Shown piece after piece: positions 13,501 through 28,500 of a DNA stretch of 64,000 bases. The number at the start of each line of letters is the position of its first letter. The first letter of the stretch is position 1. The notes under the pieces were generated by a model that saw only the letters and a list, made by a program, of their open reading frames with translations, searched no databases and was not told the DNA's origin. Made by a program: the position numbers and the translations under genes. The stretch comes from Litoditis marina (lineage: Eukaryota; Nematoda; Chromadorea; Rhabditida; Rhabditidae), in NCBI GenBank assembly GCA_964036275.1, contig OZ038433.1, positions 4,462,013-4,526,012 on the forward strand, in the 5' to 3' direction.

Positions 13501-16500
13501 ACTATTTGCCTTATCTGATTGCAATAACACACTTCTCCCAACAATCTGCTTACCTAAACGTTTTTTGGTCAAAAATCAGTTTGAGTTATACAATGTTGAT
13601 TTACGAATTTTTCGATGGAATTTACCCAGTTAACTGATAATTGTTGTTTCGGCTTGTTTCTATGACCCTACACCCTATCACAGAGATCACATTGGGATTT
13701 AAACCGAAACACATAGATCGCGAACATTTCTGATAGTTGGTAGTTGGTTAAGTCCACTTTTTCTTTCTCGTCACTCTTGCAATGGTTGCAAAAAATTTCA
13801 CCTGAAAGGTTGTTGTATAATCATAATTAGCAGTCTTGACTGATCGCACTTTGTGCAAGGAGAACCTCGGTCAGACGCTAATCTGGAAAGTGCAACAAAA
13901 GTGCAGAGTAGGAGTTGGGCAGTATCGATATAGTTGAGATTGAGCGGAATGGACGAAGAGAGAGAAGCAGATAGAAAGAAAAGTCAGAGAAAGAGAGATG
14001 GAGGGTAATAGAGAGAGAGACTGGGATACGAGAAGAGGTGTGAGTGGGGGGGGAGGTCTAAGCTGCTTCATGTTCATTGTTACTTTTCTTAGTAAAGGAC
14101 CATTCTATCTACTAAACTTGAATATTTTTCAATCTTCACTTGATTTCATAATGTAAAGCACTTTGCTAACTTTTGGCCGTTGATTTGTTTACGATTTGAG
14201 ACGAAGCTGTTAATTGGCTCAGTGTGACCAAACATCTATGAGATGATCATTAATTGATGTACTAAGTGTTTACACTGAAAACTATCATGTTTCTGTGCTG
14301 TTCCCGCGTTGTACTAGTTAGATCTCTTGATATATGAACTGAGGTATTAATAAAAAGGAATTCTCATTAGTATGCCTAATAACTGTACTATGCTTTTCAA
14401 TCAGACTAAAAAAACTTGTACTGACGCGTTGCTGATCGAACTAGGCAACACACAAAAAACATTTTGCAGATTGCCTTTTTCTGCGCGTGAAATACCAAGA
14501 ATGGGGTATCATAATCGGTATTCTCACGCTATCTATGATTATGGGAACAGTAGACACTTGGACAGTCGTGGTTTACTACGGTATCGATGTAAATTATCAC
14601 TTTGGAATGTAGGTGATAGAATGAGAATTCAAATATTTCTCCAGTCCTACCACTTTTGTTGTTGGTGGTCATAGTCATAGGTATTTTGGTTTTCAAGGTT
14701 CAACTGTTTCGGTAAACTCAAAAACAAGGCAAGACAATGATATCATTCGTTCAATCATGCGAACGAGTGTAATATGGCAGGGTGGCAGTTTTCGTTCACT
14801 GTCCCATTTATAGTTTACGTCGGGTATGTTGAGCAGTGGGGACCTGGGAGCTAAGTACCACTAGTATTTTGACCCATATGAGAGATGTATATGGTATCTT
14901 GCTGTACCGATAACCCGGTCGTTTCTCTTCTTGTGGTTCTATGGACCAATACGTTGTCAAACTCTCAAGAGCAAAAACTTAACCTGTTTTTCATTCCCGT
15001 GAACCAAAAACTGCTTTCGAGAGCTCGAAGTATGCATGTGTCTTGTGTGTTCTCTGTTTATAGTCATTACCAACTAATCTGCATGTATGGGAGGCATTCA
15101 AAGAATAGTAACTGGGATTATACTTTGATGCTCTTTTGTTCGCAGTATTATGCTGAGGGGTTTCATATTTAGATAATTAAGACCGTATTCAATTTGAGCG
15201 CTGTCAACAATTTTATCAAACAATTAAACCCACTGGGAATAATGAAGTTCACGCACAGGCTGAAATGTCATACCGAAAGGGTATAATCCTTTATCCAAAA
15301 TGTATTTTGATTTCATTATTCTTCGTGACAAAATGGTTCAGCGCTTGCAATAGTTACGTAGTATCCATAGGAATATAGGAAATAAGTTTTTCAAAACCAT
15401 TAATTTTTCTTTCTATTCAGGATTAGTTATTGAATGGGTGCGCAGAGAAATTAATGTGCTGTTCCCCAAATTGAGGTGTATATTTGACTCTTTGCTATGA
15501 GGGTGAAAAAATCTGAAAGCTGTACTTTGGTCTTCAAACAGCACTATTCTCAAATTTGGCCTAAAAAACTCGATAATAAAACTATAAACACGGTAGTTCA
15601 TGTCAAATTGACGGTATCTATCGGTTTCCCCTGGAACCGTATCTGTAATTAACCGTAGTTGTTCCAGATGGAGCGTCGCGAGACGGGAACTCTGATTCCG
15701 CAGGCGCAACGGGCGGCGGCCATGCAGTTTGGCAGTGCGCCCCCCAGTCAGAACGGATTCGCGGCCGCCATGGCAGCCTCGCCCCGCAAGATGCAACACC
15801 CCTTCCAGGTACGTGACACACGTGACCTACACGTGAATCTTGAATAGTTTCATGTAGTTGGGGGGAAACGGTTCATGTTACGAAAAATTATATAAAATGT
15901 GTTGCGGTACCGACTTCTAGTCTTCTATAAATAACAGCAGCTTTTGGTTTTCTATGTTCGGTATGCTGGGAATGTGGTATGTTTGAGTAGTTGGTTTCCA
16001 GGGTATTTTGTATGTTAATCGTAACATATGATTATAGACGAGAACAAGGTGGTCCTTTAGACGTGCGTGCTCTTTAGCCTATGCCTCTATTCGTAAGACC
16101 AAAGTCTTTTCAGTTGCTTGTTGGATTGTTATTCGTTATCTACTAATTGGTTGTAGGTATAGTTAGGTAGTGGAAAAGAAACTACGGTAATACCTAGGAT
16201 GACTAATCCCCTGAATTCCAATTAAGATCTACGGTTGTGGCAGAAGTTGACTATTAATTAATCCCAGCGGTATTCAGGTGAAGGCTACAATTAAAAAGTG
16301 TACCTACAGTAGTTCAAGTCTGGAACAGCAATACGATGCGTAGTTGAGAATAGGAATGTGTACTGGTTTTTTATTCAACGCAGATGTTTGGTTGACTATT
16401 CCACCAATGCCTCACGTAGAAGAAGTTGAACCTTGCACCTCAGATTCGTACTAACTAGTCGGGTTTATCGTTACTAGACTCTTCTGCTCGACATCTTTTT

Positions 16501-19500
16501 TCTACATGTACAATTTTGATTGCCCCCGACATGGACTTTTTTCTGCTGGGAACGAGACATCTCAGAATAGACGCAAGCCACCTAATTATTAGAAGGCTAT
16601 CATTGATAGGTTTTCTGCTCTAAGAAACTATACAGGGGGGGATTATATGGCTGACATCTGAATACCTGAGGGAATGAATATATATGGCTAGATGGCTGGT
16701 TTGTTTCGCAGGCATCACATTTCAATTTATCACCGGACAGGTAGGGGTTCGGAATCATGTATTCAATTAACTGAACAAGTTATCTCTGAGCAAAACCGTT
16801 GCTTGTTAGTTTTTGGATTTTCCATCTAATTGTGCTGTTTTTTCTGTCTCATAGACATGGGAACCGCGTGTCAGCTGATCAGTGAACCGGGCGATCTCTC
16901 TCTTTTCTCCTCCCGTCGTGATATACCTTCTTGTTTACTTGGCTGGCGGCCAACTGGGATAAGTTGAGTGCCTGCTGGCGCCTTTTCTGCTCTCATGTCG
17001 AACTCTCTTTCTCCTCCGAAATGAGGTTGGAAAAGCTGTCTGATTGACCAACAAGGGAGTGTGTTATCAAATTAGTCGAAAATAGTATCGTTGGTTTCTA
17101 ATTGTAACGTAGAGTGAATGGTTGGAGGTTGGTATGTAGTATCTAACCTGAAATAGTAGAACGTTTATTGTTAAGATGGCTCTGAATGAGGGGCGCTGGT
17201 GTAACTTTTAGTAATCTTCGGCCTTGTCTTGTGCAGTATTTCGCAACGAGCGCTCTCGATTGTTCTAGTTTTTATTTTCTCCAAAATAAACGGAATGATG
17301 GAATGTGCGACGACAGTTGGCCGAGAAGGTTAAAGTACACTGGTCTCTCGCTGACTCACCCATGCTCGTTTCACCAAAACAGTAGTTATTACTTCTGGCA
17401 TTTCACGTCAGATTCCCAGCTCTTCCGAACATGAACACAAGGGTACTGATAACCAAATAATATCTGAGTTTAATTCGGTGTACTGGACTTGCATCAACTT
17501 GATACGATTTTCTTGATTCGTTGGTCTAATATCGAATCTGGCTGAAGACGTCATTGACAATTTTCCCTTAGACTGATTTGATCTAATTGCCCTGCTTATT
17601 AGTCTACAGCAACCATGCCCTATGCACTAATTAAGCAAAGTTTCACCGTTTGACGTCACGAAGGTTGTTGAGCCAATTAGCCTGCCGTTGTTTACCTGGG
17701 TGTGCGAGAATGTGGAAATAGGTAAACCAGGGGCGCCAGTCTGTTTTCTGTCTCGATCGATTACTGGACATGCTCATGTGCTCTCGTGTTACTTTGATTT
17801 CGGCAGATTTAGGTTGGGGTATTTGTAATGATCGGAGCTGGTTCCTTCTAAAATAGTCTCATCCGAGAATGCTTGTAATTTCAAATATTTGAGCGACGCT
17901 ATTCCATCTGGCTATTTCTATAGAACACAGTGTGCTGCGACTATAACACTATTTGGCGATAGTTTATAGTTGGTTGAATACTGTTTATGAGAACGAATAT
18001 CGGCTGTGAAAAGCATGGAGACAGATGTCCATTTGCGTGACAGTATGTATACAGACCGAAACACTTTAGGCAACGAAGATTTATACTTTGTACACAGTTT
18101 CCTCAGTTCAAGGGGGGTCTGTGGCACAAAAAGGTCTTATCTGACAAAGGATGTTCCGCTTCGAACAAAGTGGCCTCGGTGGGTGGGTAGAAGGAGAGAT
18201 AAGCGGGGACGAAGAAGTGGGAAATAAACTGGATAGCCGAGTTTAAGAGGATGAACGCAAAAATACTATCGAGACATGAAAAATAAACAAATATGGAGAA
18301 AGTGTTTTATGGGAGATTTTCCAATATTTGTGAGGAAGCAGACAAGTCTCAGTTTATCTGATTGTCTCCTTCTAGCCTTCTACATCAACCTTCATTCCGC
18401 CTCCGTCCAAATCATACGTGTGCCAACATTCGCTGTGTGAAACTAGTTTGGGCCGTGTACTCTATTGCTTCCACGAGAGTTTACAACCCCATTTCTCCTG
18501 TGAGCGGCAGAGAGAAAGAAGAGTACATAGAGCGTTTCGATCTCTCGCTAATTAATGGCCCTCTCTCGGCGATGTTGGAGTGGGGCTGAAAAGCGACACC
18601 TGAACTCTATCTCGGTCATAAATCTCTCTCGTCAGCCTATCACTACGGAGCCAGACGAGCCGCAAGGCACCGACCGTCGCAATATCAATTGAGAACAATG
18701 GAGGGGGGGGGGGGGTATAGTTATCGGCGCATATTGGTAAGGTGTGGCTATCCTACAAGAAGTAGCTCGTTTTTCAAAACAGATTCGGTAAAATTCATAA
18801 TTTTGCGTGAGAAATAGGACACTTTTCCAAATTTGACAAAAAGGGAGCAGGTTTAAAAAATTTGATGGCTATTCGGACTGGTTATGTTTCTGTGAGCCAG
18901 AATTCTCAACCGCTCACTTTACATTTTCTGCTCATTTTCTCTATTGGACGGATTACTCAGTCAGAACCGAGTGTTGCTGCATTGGGCGGTGGGATGAAAC
19001 GCGGCGAGGAACAACGGCCGTTACACTATCGCTCTCAGTTTATGGTCCCTTTATGATGATGACCATAATATGGACATCATGCGGTGTCATTATGTGACCA
19101 TAGTAAGCGAGCCGAACAGGCGCGTACGCACGATTGATACCGCGCGCGTGGAAGAAAAACTAGAGTCATCGCTTTCTGCAGTTGTCGGCGAAATGTTATT
19201 CTATAAGAAGCAGTTGTGCCAGCTTAGAGAGTTCACTTAGTAGTACACGGTCACTTAGTAGTACACGGTTGATAAGGTGCTTAGCTTAATTATCTCCATA
19301 GTCAGTGTGTGAAAGTTTGAATATACTAGTCAGATTCGCAACCTGTTCTGAGGTTCTATAATTCTGTTGGTTTAGGAAAAGAGTGACGTTTGGTGGGCAA
19401 GCGGCCCATTGTGTGTCTGTTTGTGACAGTGGTTTCTTATGCCATGATCAGGGTGTAACCCTCATTCGGTAAACAATGTGCTGGCGGCAGAGACACCGAT

Positions 19501-22500
19501 CGTTGGCCCATGCACCCACCATATGGATGGCAGTCACGTAAACACTGACGTTGCTGGGTTTGGCATCTGCGAACTCCGAATAACCACAAAGTTTTTTAAA
19601 GTTGAGAAAATGTGCGTTGAAGCAACATCAAGTTTTACCCATTTAAATCAAGAACTGTTCACATCTTGTGAAATGGTCACACTTTAGAATTGGTGTTAGT
19701 GAAACGCTGATGTCCCGTATCTGGACACAAATTGCGATGGAATTGGTTGATGGCCCCAGTTGAGTAAGCAAAGAGCGACGCTTGTTTTGGAAAGAGGTGT
19801 GGGTGATGTCTAGTGCCAGGTGGCGATGTGTTCCTACGTGGCTACTGTCAGTCAGTTCTCCATCTACCTATCGCGCCTTCTACTCCTTATCACATTGGCG
19901 TCTATTAGACTGATCTGCTTTACAGCCATCAGTCTTCCTTATATCTAGCAAATGTTGTGATAGAGGGAATTTCATTTGTTTCGCGGATTTCTGTCCTATG
20001 TATGGTTTGGGATAGCGAATATTACGTTAACGTTGCAACTCTCGTTTTTATTTTTCTTGACCAAGATGATTGGCTGCCACTTCCATCTATCCTGCTCTTT
20101 CACATATCTATCTCGTACTCGTTCACACAAACACTCATTTCTGTGTTCATGTCGAAACAAACATACTCAATTTTGGGTTCGATTCGCCCGTAGTTGGCGA
20201 AGCTAGGCTAGAAAGGTGAGCGAGTGAAATTTCGAATGAAAACGGATACTTTGAATATTCAGATGCTGGTACTGCAAATCGATCACTTCAATTCAAGTTC
20301 CTTCTCCTGCTATCTCTTGTTTGTTGTTTTGCTATCTCGTTTGCTCGGTCGCATCTCATTTCTTTCCTCCCAACAAATTGGTCTCCTCGTCAGATACGAA
20401 AATATTTGTTCAACTGTCTTTGCAGATAGTGAGAGTGTGTTGGTGTCAGTTGTGTCGCACAACCTCTTCATAACGGGTGTCAGCATCCCCTTTTCAACAA
20501 TCATCATTTTGTTTTCAGTGGTGCTCATACCTAAAGTGTCAGCTATATTGCTCACGTTTAGACTGTTACATCTTGCGGTATTAGTTATTTGGCATATATC
20601 TCTTTCATATCACATGTTCTCATTTAGCACAATGCTCATTCTGAACTTGTGTTGATTGGGCGATTAGCGAAAGTGAGTCAGGATTCTTGAGTTGATTTCC
20701 GTGTCGTTTCTCGGGACAGAATGGTAGTTGTGTACTGCCTAACTTGGTCTCCCGTCTCCCCATCCACCCCCTATTGACTGCCGCCGCCGCATACGAAGCA
20801 TGGCTGGTTGGGCGCTCCTTTGCACCTTGTTTACGTCGAGATCTGCCTATTTTGCCATGTTCATTGATTTTGGTCCACCACAAGTGTAGGTTGCATTTGT
20901 GGTGGAAATATTATCTTTTCCAAGAGTGGCGTATTTGGTATTTTTGATCGAAGTGCACGTGTTTTTTGGTTGTATGTTTAACAGCTCGCAGCGTAGTTTT
21001 TAAAAGACTCCATATAACCTTATGTTATTCTACTTTATATTAAGGAAGATATTCGCTAACATTTTCCTAGTATGATCTTCGGCTCTATTACCCTCAACGA
21101 TTTCTGATTTTTTCCTCCAGATTGCGCATTCAAGCTTTTCCAATATGACGATGTTCCCTCCTCGTGCGCTGTCTAGTTTCGTGTTCATGTGTGGCCTCTA
21201 ATCGGGCACTCTCTTTCTCTATCTACTATGCATATATACCATCTTTATATGGTCTGCTGCTTGTTTGATTTGAATGAAATCGCCCCGGCCTACATCCAAT
21301 GTGTGTATACACCAGCTGGCACACCTCTATATTTATATAGCTGCCACCAATATCCACCGCTTTGATCTCATGATCATTTTTTGACTTTACTCGAGTAAGC
21401 GAATGATTAAATTAGTGGCGAACAGGTTTTTCGTTCTGCCTTTTTCTGTCTTAAAAAAGTGCCTGCACAGTAAAGTGTGACTTGTACAAAAAACGTTTTT
21501 CGATTTAAAAGTGTGAAACTGTTTTCGATATTGGCGACAAAGCAGCCCGTTTCTTCATTGTATTTGGCTGTTGGCGCAACTTTTCTGGAGTATGAGTTCG
21601 TGTGTTTGTCGATATACTGGGTACCTGGGTTGGCAGGTAGAGAGTAGCGGGCAACCTACGCTCACAATATGTTCAATATTCAATGGCGTAGCGCTTTCAC
21701 TCAGGCTGTTATTGAAAATGAGACAGGCCGAGGTGTGCGGATGTTATTATGGAAATGCAATGGATTCATGCTTGGCTGCACTGGGCTGTCTATCCCTTCC
21801 TCCTACCTATCTCCCGTTCGCTCTCCTTTTATCTTCTGCCTCTCCACATCTTCCCTTGGTACTCTCTCTTTCTTATTATTACCCTGGTTACGCGTCTACA
21901 GAAGAATAATTAGGCAAAGGCCGTGTACAGACTGGGGCCACGGCACTCAATTTCATTAGTAATTAGGTTACCAATTAGGTCCTTGGAAATTGGTGAAAAG
22001 GATGTATTACACAAAAAGCACAACTTTTCTGAGATGCCTGCAGGGGTTCCTGCTATCCACCATTCATACAGATTGTTCTCTCTCAGTTTCTCCCGAATAC
22101 GGCGTCTTTTGTTTCGCTGGAACCAGTCTCGTGAACACTGGGCATAAATTTGCCATGCATGTAGAAACGTTTTGGAGTTTTAGTAAAGTGCTATGCCCTA
22201 TTTTCCCTAGTTTCAACCTCGCTTCTCTGTTCCAGTTGTATACTACATTTTCTGTGTAAACTACTTTTGATAATGAAAGTTTTCTCCCTCTCCCAAATGA
22301 AATAGTAGCCAGTCTTCTTTCGGGCAACTCGTCGCTTCTTCGATCAGCTGTTATATGTGGAGGGGGCGTGTCCCTCGGCCGACGGGGGGCCGCGGAGTCC
22401 CCCGTTTCGTGGGTGCCCTTATGTTGCACTACTACCTACACATATACATAAGACATGTAAACACACATACATAAATGTCTGCAATTGTAGACAGGCCTGG

Positions 22501-25500
22501 TACAACATGTTCACCTCATCCTTTTCAATCATTTGTTGGACAATTTTAACGTATTTGATGACAAATCGATCAAGTGGCTTTAAGATGTTTGCTTTTACTG
22601 AGTTTTTCTGGCTCTGCGTGGTTCAACCAATTTTTGTATAGCAGAGAGTTGTACTTCACTTGCATGTTTCCGTAGTTTTGTTCTTAGCTGCATATGATTG
22701 ATTTCAATTGCGGGGGGGGGTAGTGGGTAGAGGCTGAGACTCTTGTTGCCGCTTATTATGGCAACCGACCTCTCTTCACATTCTCTCCTCGTTCAGATGA
22801 AGAATACTATGCAGTCCGTCACTTATTTTCTGGTTGTAGTGGATTGGTACGTGTGATAATGCTGTAGAAAAGTCTAAAAAAAAGTTGACCGATTTGTATA
22901 AAAATATGAGAAGCGAATCGTATGCATAGGTGGGATAGTGTCGGTTGGGGGAGTTAAACAGTTAAACATCCCCTCCACAGAAAATATGAAAGGTCACCTC
23001 TAGGTAATTGCCTGATAAACCCAACACTATCACAATAGTTATTGGTCCCCTCTAGTCCAGTTAAAGGAAAAGTTAAGGATCCCCCAGTTAGCTAACCGGG
23101 GTATCGCATCTATGATCGTATGCATTCAACTTCATCCTGCTGTCCACTACATTTCACTTTGATGACCATTTCGCGCGAACAAACGTATATTTCGACCCAA
23201 GTTTATTTGTCTTGTCTCCAATGCTATAGATGCGTATGTTTGTGTGTGAATAGTACGAGAGACGAGAGGGGTAGAAATAGCGCATCGGTTTCACTGTTTT
23301 CACCCCCCCCCCCCTCCCTTTGAATGGTCCTTTTTGTTCCTCTTTCCATTTCTCTTCCCCGCCGCGTGGGGAAGCATTGTATGACTATGCTATCACACGA
23401 CTATGCTATGACACTTTTCTAGTTTCAACACTTGTTCATAGAGTAGAGTTTAATGTATAGTAAGCGAAAGGACCTAGCATCAGAAGCTCGGAATTTGCTG
23501 TCAGTTTTCCGTAAACAAAGTCTTAAACTTTGTATAGCTTCCACGTGACATAATATGACCCTACTATACTACTACTATAACAGCCGATTCCCGTTGAGCC
23601 CCTGATGTGAATGTGTTATCTGGTCCCATCATCTTTCTCTTCTTCATCATTATTAGAGGGGGGATTGTTGCTCCATTCCGTGTCTACGCGTCTCCTTTCC
23701 CTCAGGCCCAGAGGGCTTTGTTTTTGATTAGAATTGCTGTCTATTTCCAGAGAATTGACGCGTTCTCACTGGTTCTTCGATCAAATTTTGATTGCCTTCA
23801 ATTTCGTGATCCTTAATTAACAAGTGCGTGGGCTATTATTTTCTTGAAAGGAAAAAAACCCACAATGGTTCATTTTTCGCTACGAAAGTAGTTATGTACG
23901 TCATGATTGCCTTTTTCTGAGGTAAAAAGTGTACACACATTATTCCGTGGTTTCTTCTCATGTGTTAACCATGATCTCGCTGTGAAATCACACCAGATTT
24001 CAGTTCTCACGCCTGTTTATATAGCATCTAACGTAATATGAATCGAGGCCTCACCTGCCATCGTTCGGTGTGACTTGTCCTGTGTTCTTCAACTATGACT
24101 ACCGGTTTCCAGCCAACATTTCGCTTCACTTCTCACATGTACACACAAACTACCCTATACATTATAGTTGCCAACTGCCCGCCTTTTGTACTTCTTCCAA
24201 CTTTTTATGTTTTTTATTCCTAACATTGATATTCAGTGCCGGTAAAGGATATTTTCTTGCTCAACTGATTACTTCTAATTTCTTTGGTGCTGGCCCTGTG
24301 TTTTAAAGAAATTCTTCGAAACGAAGTGTATTCAATTCTTTGTCTCTTTTGACTTTCAACCTATCCCTAATTCCGATGTTCATTTACATCCAACTATTGT
24401 ACTACTCGTCTCTTTCATTTTCATCGTGCTCTCTCTTTCTCTCTCTCTCCCCCCCTCTCTCTCTCCTCCCTCGCTGACCATGTGTGTTGTAGTCGGGTGC
24501 TCCCTCCCCCATGATGACCGTTGACCCCGTGTCGCGTCCCGTCTCTTCGAAACGACCGCTTCCGCCCCGCCGCCGCCTGACCTCCGCCCCCGCCAGTCGC
24601 TACTCTCCCCCCGAAGAGAGGAGGGTGGTCGGAACGAGGCGGTTGACCAAGACCCCCTCCCCACCTATGCCTAAGACTGTTCTAGTACGAAAGGCTACAC
24701 CTAAACGAACCATTGTTCTCCTGCAGGTAACTGTCACTGGTTAAGAAGGAAGAACTATGCGTATCTGAATGATTGATAATTTGGTATTTGGCTGTTGGGC
24801 CGTAATCGGGGTTGTGAAGGAGGAAAAGTGAAGTATCTATCTGGTTTAGAAGATTAAGAAGTCGGTACCAAGGCTAGTAGTGTTTTTCTATTTCTCCGTG
24901 TTTCCCGTGTATTGACGTCTCGTTTGTTGCAGAACCAACGCCAGTCTCCGTCCGTGGACAGTCCCGATTTGCACCGATTCGGGGATTCGCCCCGCAGTGG
25001 ATCATACAACCAGGAGGTTCGTTCTAATTACCATTCATCCCCTATTAACGTGTCACTTTTTGATCATCTGGCCAGCATTAATTGAGCACACGGCAATTTC
25101 ATCGAGATTTGTCTAGTACGACTAGCTAGATGAAATTATCTTTGCTGTAGAAATCTTCCATACTACAACTTCAATTTTTTGAAGTTCCTAATTTGATTGT
25201 TTTCCACCTGTATCGTAATTTTACGGCGCTATGAAGTAGCTTGTTTACTGTTTGTGACAGCTTGTTTACTGTTTGGAACATACTTTCTTCTCTAGCCTTT
25301 CATCTGTTTCTCTAACTTATCCACGGGGTGTTTGTGTCTCTTCTCTCTTCTCGCGAATCGGATCAGTTTAGTGTCTGCTTCTTCTGGTTATTTAGTGGGA
25401 GGCTGGCCTCCCGTGGCGTGCGGCCAGAAATGAAACAATAACGATAGGATAGACTAGGATTAGATGCTATAATCGAGAGGGTCAGAGAAAGAGAGACACG

Positions 25501-28500
25501 AAGAGAGAGAGAGTTAGAGAGGGAAGAGGGTGATAGAGCAAAGAACATACATTTAAGAAGGCAAATTCTTGCGATTTTGCAATAGCCGTCGAGATTTTCA
25601 AAATATGTGCTCGAATTGTGGTAACTCCCCGTTTTCATTAGGGAATACTCTCTTGATTCTCATCGTGGATATGGTTGTATTATAAATGTGCCATCTCTAC
25701 TAGTTGGAATTAGTCGTCGTTTATAGTCTCTTGCCTTTTGGATGGTTGCCAATTGATGAACGGGGTTGCGCAAAGAACTTGTTCGGCTAGCTGCAACTGA
25801 TATTATCTCGTGGCTGGTTGTGACCGACCGGGCCAAGACACTCCATCAATTCCTCTTTTTTATTAGTACATCGGGGGGTAATTGGCAGTTTAACTGGTCA
25901 TGTTCTGGCGAAAAACAAGAAATAACAGGAGAAAATTAATTGAGTAAAGTTATAAACATAATTTGAGCTGGAGAATGTGAGTTTTCGAGGCGTGCCACCT
26001 ATGAGGAGAGCTCAGTAGTCATTTCTGGCGTATTTCGATTTAACAACATCTCAATAAATCGAGAACACATTCCAGTTTCTCTTCATTTCGAAAATCATGT
26101 CGTGGTCTGTTTTCGTTTTTCAATGTTTTCCTCTGCATTTTCTATCGATTTGCATTGTAATGGGATTGTAATTATGGGAGGTTGAACACGGCCCACAGCA
26201 ATAATTACGTGTCTACAGTACACATAGACACTGTTGTTGTTTTGGTCGGGGCTGTAATGAGTACCGCTTCGCTTGGTTTCAACCACTAATACATGTCGTT
26301 GGCAGTGAGATTGAATTGCTTCCACGACAGATGAATAACAGAACACAATTTGCTGCGATCTGCTAACACGGAGAAAAGTAACAGAAATGTGTTGTGCGTA
26401 TTTTGGTCGTAGTGTCTCAATTTCAGCGTGTTTTTTGTCCAGTTTTGAGGGGATCTATTCGCTGCTATATCAATTTTATTCTGGTATCTTTTCGGAATGG
26501 CGATAACAGCAATAGATCAATGGTGCATGTCGCTTTGTACGTATGCGACATGGTCGAACAAAGACTATTAGAATAGGACTACGGTAGAGCGATGGAGCGC
26601 GTTTCATTCACTGCTTCGTTAATTCCTAATATCTTTTCACTGTCTTTTTGATCGTGATCTGTAGATTTATGTATTGTCAGGAGTGTTACTAATTCTGATC
26701 TTACGTTAGTGTAAGTGGGGTATCGATAATACTGTCATGTTATGTCTGCATTTCGGTGCCTAGCAAAGCCAGTAATTGTTTACGGTCGGGAGAGAGATAA
26801 GCACATTTTGACGTTTGGCCCATGGGCAAATCTAAAGGGAAACAATGAGTTTATATCAGACACTGAGCAGAACAATGGACAAAAGATGACAATATTATAC
26901 TCGTAAACGGTGTGTTTCAGACTTTTTCAATAACATAATCCAAGAAAGGGACTAAGATTGTTCACTGGGAGCAAATCAGTTAGTGTAGATTGGATGACAG
27001 CCACGAAGTTTGCTCGTTCCTCTTGTTGTTGTGTTTCTCTTGAAGCAAGACGCTTCTCTCTTTTTCGTCTCGCCTGGCGGCATTGCCAGCAGTATTGATC
27101 GAGTCGAGTAGAAGTTGTTTACAAGAAGGGCCCCGCGCCAACACCAAACAACATGTTCTATTATGTTTTCTCTTTCTTGCTTTTTCGTTCCCCTCGTCAT
27201 TAGTTTATCTCGCATTGACTCATGCTAAATGGTAGGAGTGGGGGGATTTAGATTGTTGGCGGTTTAGCGAAAAGAAGATTAGCGTAATTCTACATATGAC
27301 GACGTTTGAGAGGATCGGCTTACGGCTTTCGCCCCATTTCATGGAATATCTTCATTCCATTCCGTTACTTTCTGTTATCTAGTAGTTTTCGGATGGTTGA
27401 CAAACTTTGGCACTCGTTTGGATGTGAAGCTTCAATTGAGTCACAAGATATGTCCAACAGTGTGGTTGTGTTTTGATGTCCCGATCTTATAACTGGTGTT
27501 GTACTCGTGTCAATTAGGCCCCGTACTATGGGGGGGGGGGATTATGCGGTGCTCTTTCGAGTAGTAATTGGATGGGTGGAAGGGGCAACACACGCAACAA
27601 TATGAACAAGATGGGAACAGTAATTAATAGGCGTCACAGTCGTTCTGACTAGGGAAATCATGGTTCACCCTAAATACTCTAGAGACAACCTGTGTACTTG
27701 GCGAAAGTGCGGTTTAGGAAAGGCATAGGTAGGGTATTCCCATATTATATCATCTAGTTCCGACTATTCGGGGTTTCGTTTCCTCGAGAAGTGATTTTTG
27801 CTTTGGAAAGGGGGTTGAGACAGAAAGTACCCTTATGTTTCTTCCGGGCGGAGACATCTAGGTTTCCGATCAGTTGTTGTTTATCACGGCAGTTACGTCC
27901 AGTTGATGTACTCTTGTGTAAGTGGTTGTCTTTTTCATTGGATAGTAGATAAGATTATCGAGCTATTATGCTCACCGTAATGTAGTTTCCTAGCTCTCTT
28001 CCGTTTCTCTATCTATAGCACCCTCTCATCTCTCTATTGGAGGTTTTATCATTAGAACATTGCTAATCATCATGAAAACTATACTGTCTGTGTTATTGGA
28101 AGTTGGTTTGGGATTGTAAATGTTGACCACTGTAATTTGTTCATTGCTTTTTTTTTCGTGGTGCTGCCAATACATACATAACATAACAACAATCGATTCC
28201 ACACTTGCTTTCATTGTGCTCGACTAAAGACTACATTTGCAACATGTATCGTTTTTCTGAGCCGTTCATTGAGAGCGGTTTCATTGCAATTTACCCCTGT
28301 TCGAGCAAGAAATACTGACCTCATAGACACAGTTGTCGGTTTTATGCTTCACTTCTTTAACTGAGGCCTGTTGCTTGGTTGCTGGTTTCAGACGTTGGCT
28401 CAGCTCATGGTGTGGGGTGTGGGGAGATCAAAGCGTCAAAAACACAAACCGCTACCCTCACAGACTACTAGTCGCACACTTAATTGGGTGTATATTCTAA

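Noticed and set aside
20224..20655. 143-codon hydrophobic open frame, receptor-like at first sight
   Set aside because: T-rich DNA gives hydrophobic readings by default; it lacks an ATG at its first codon, a recognisable family motif and splice-supported neighbours.
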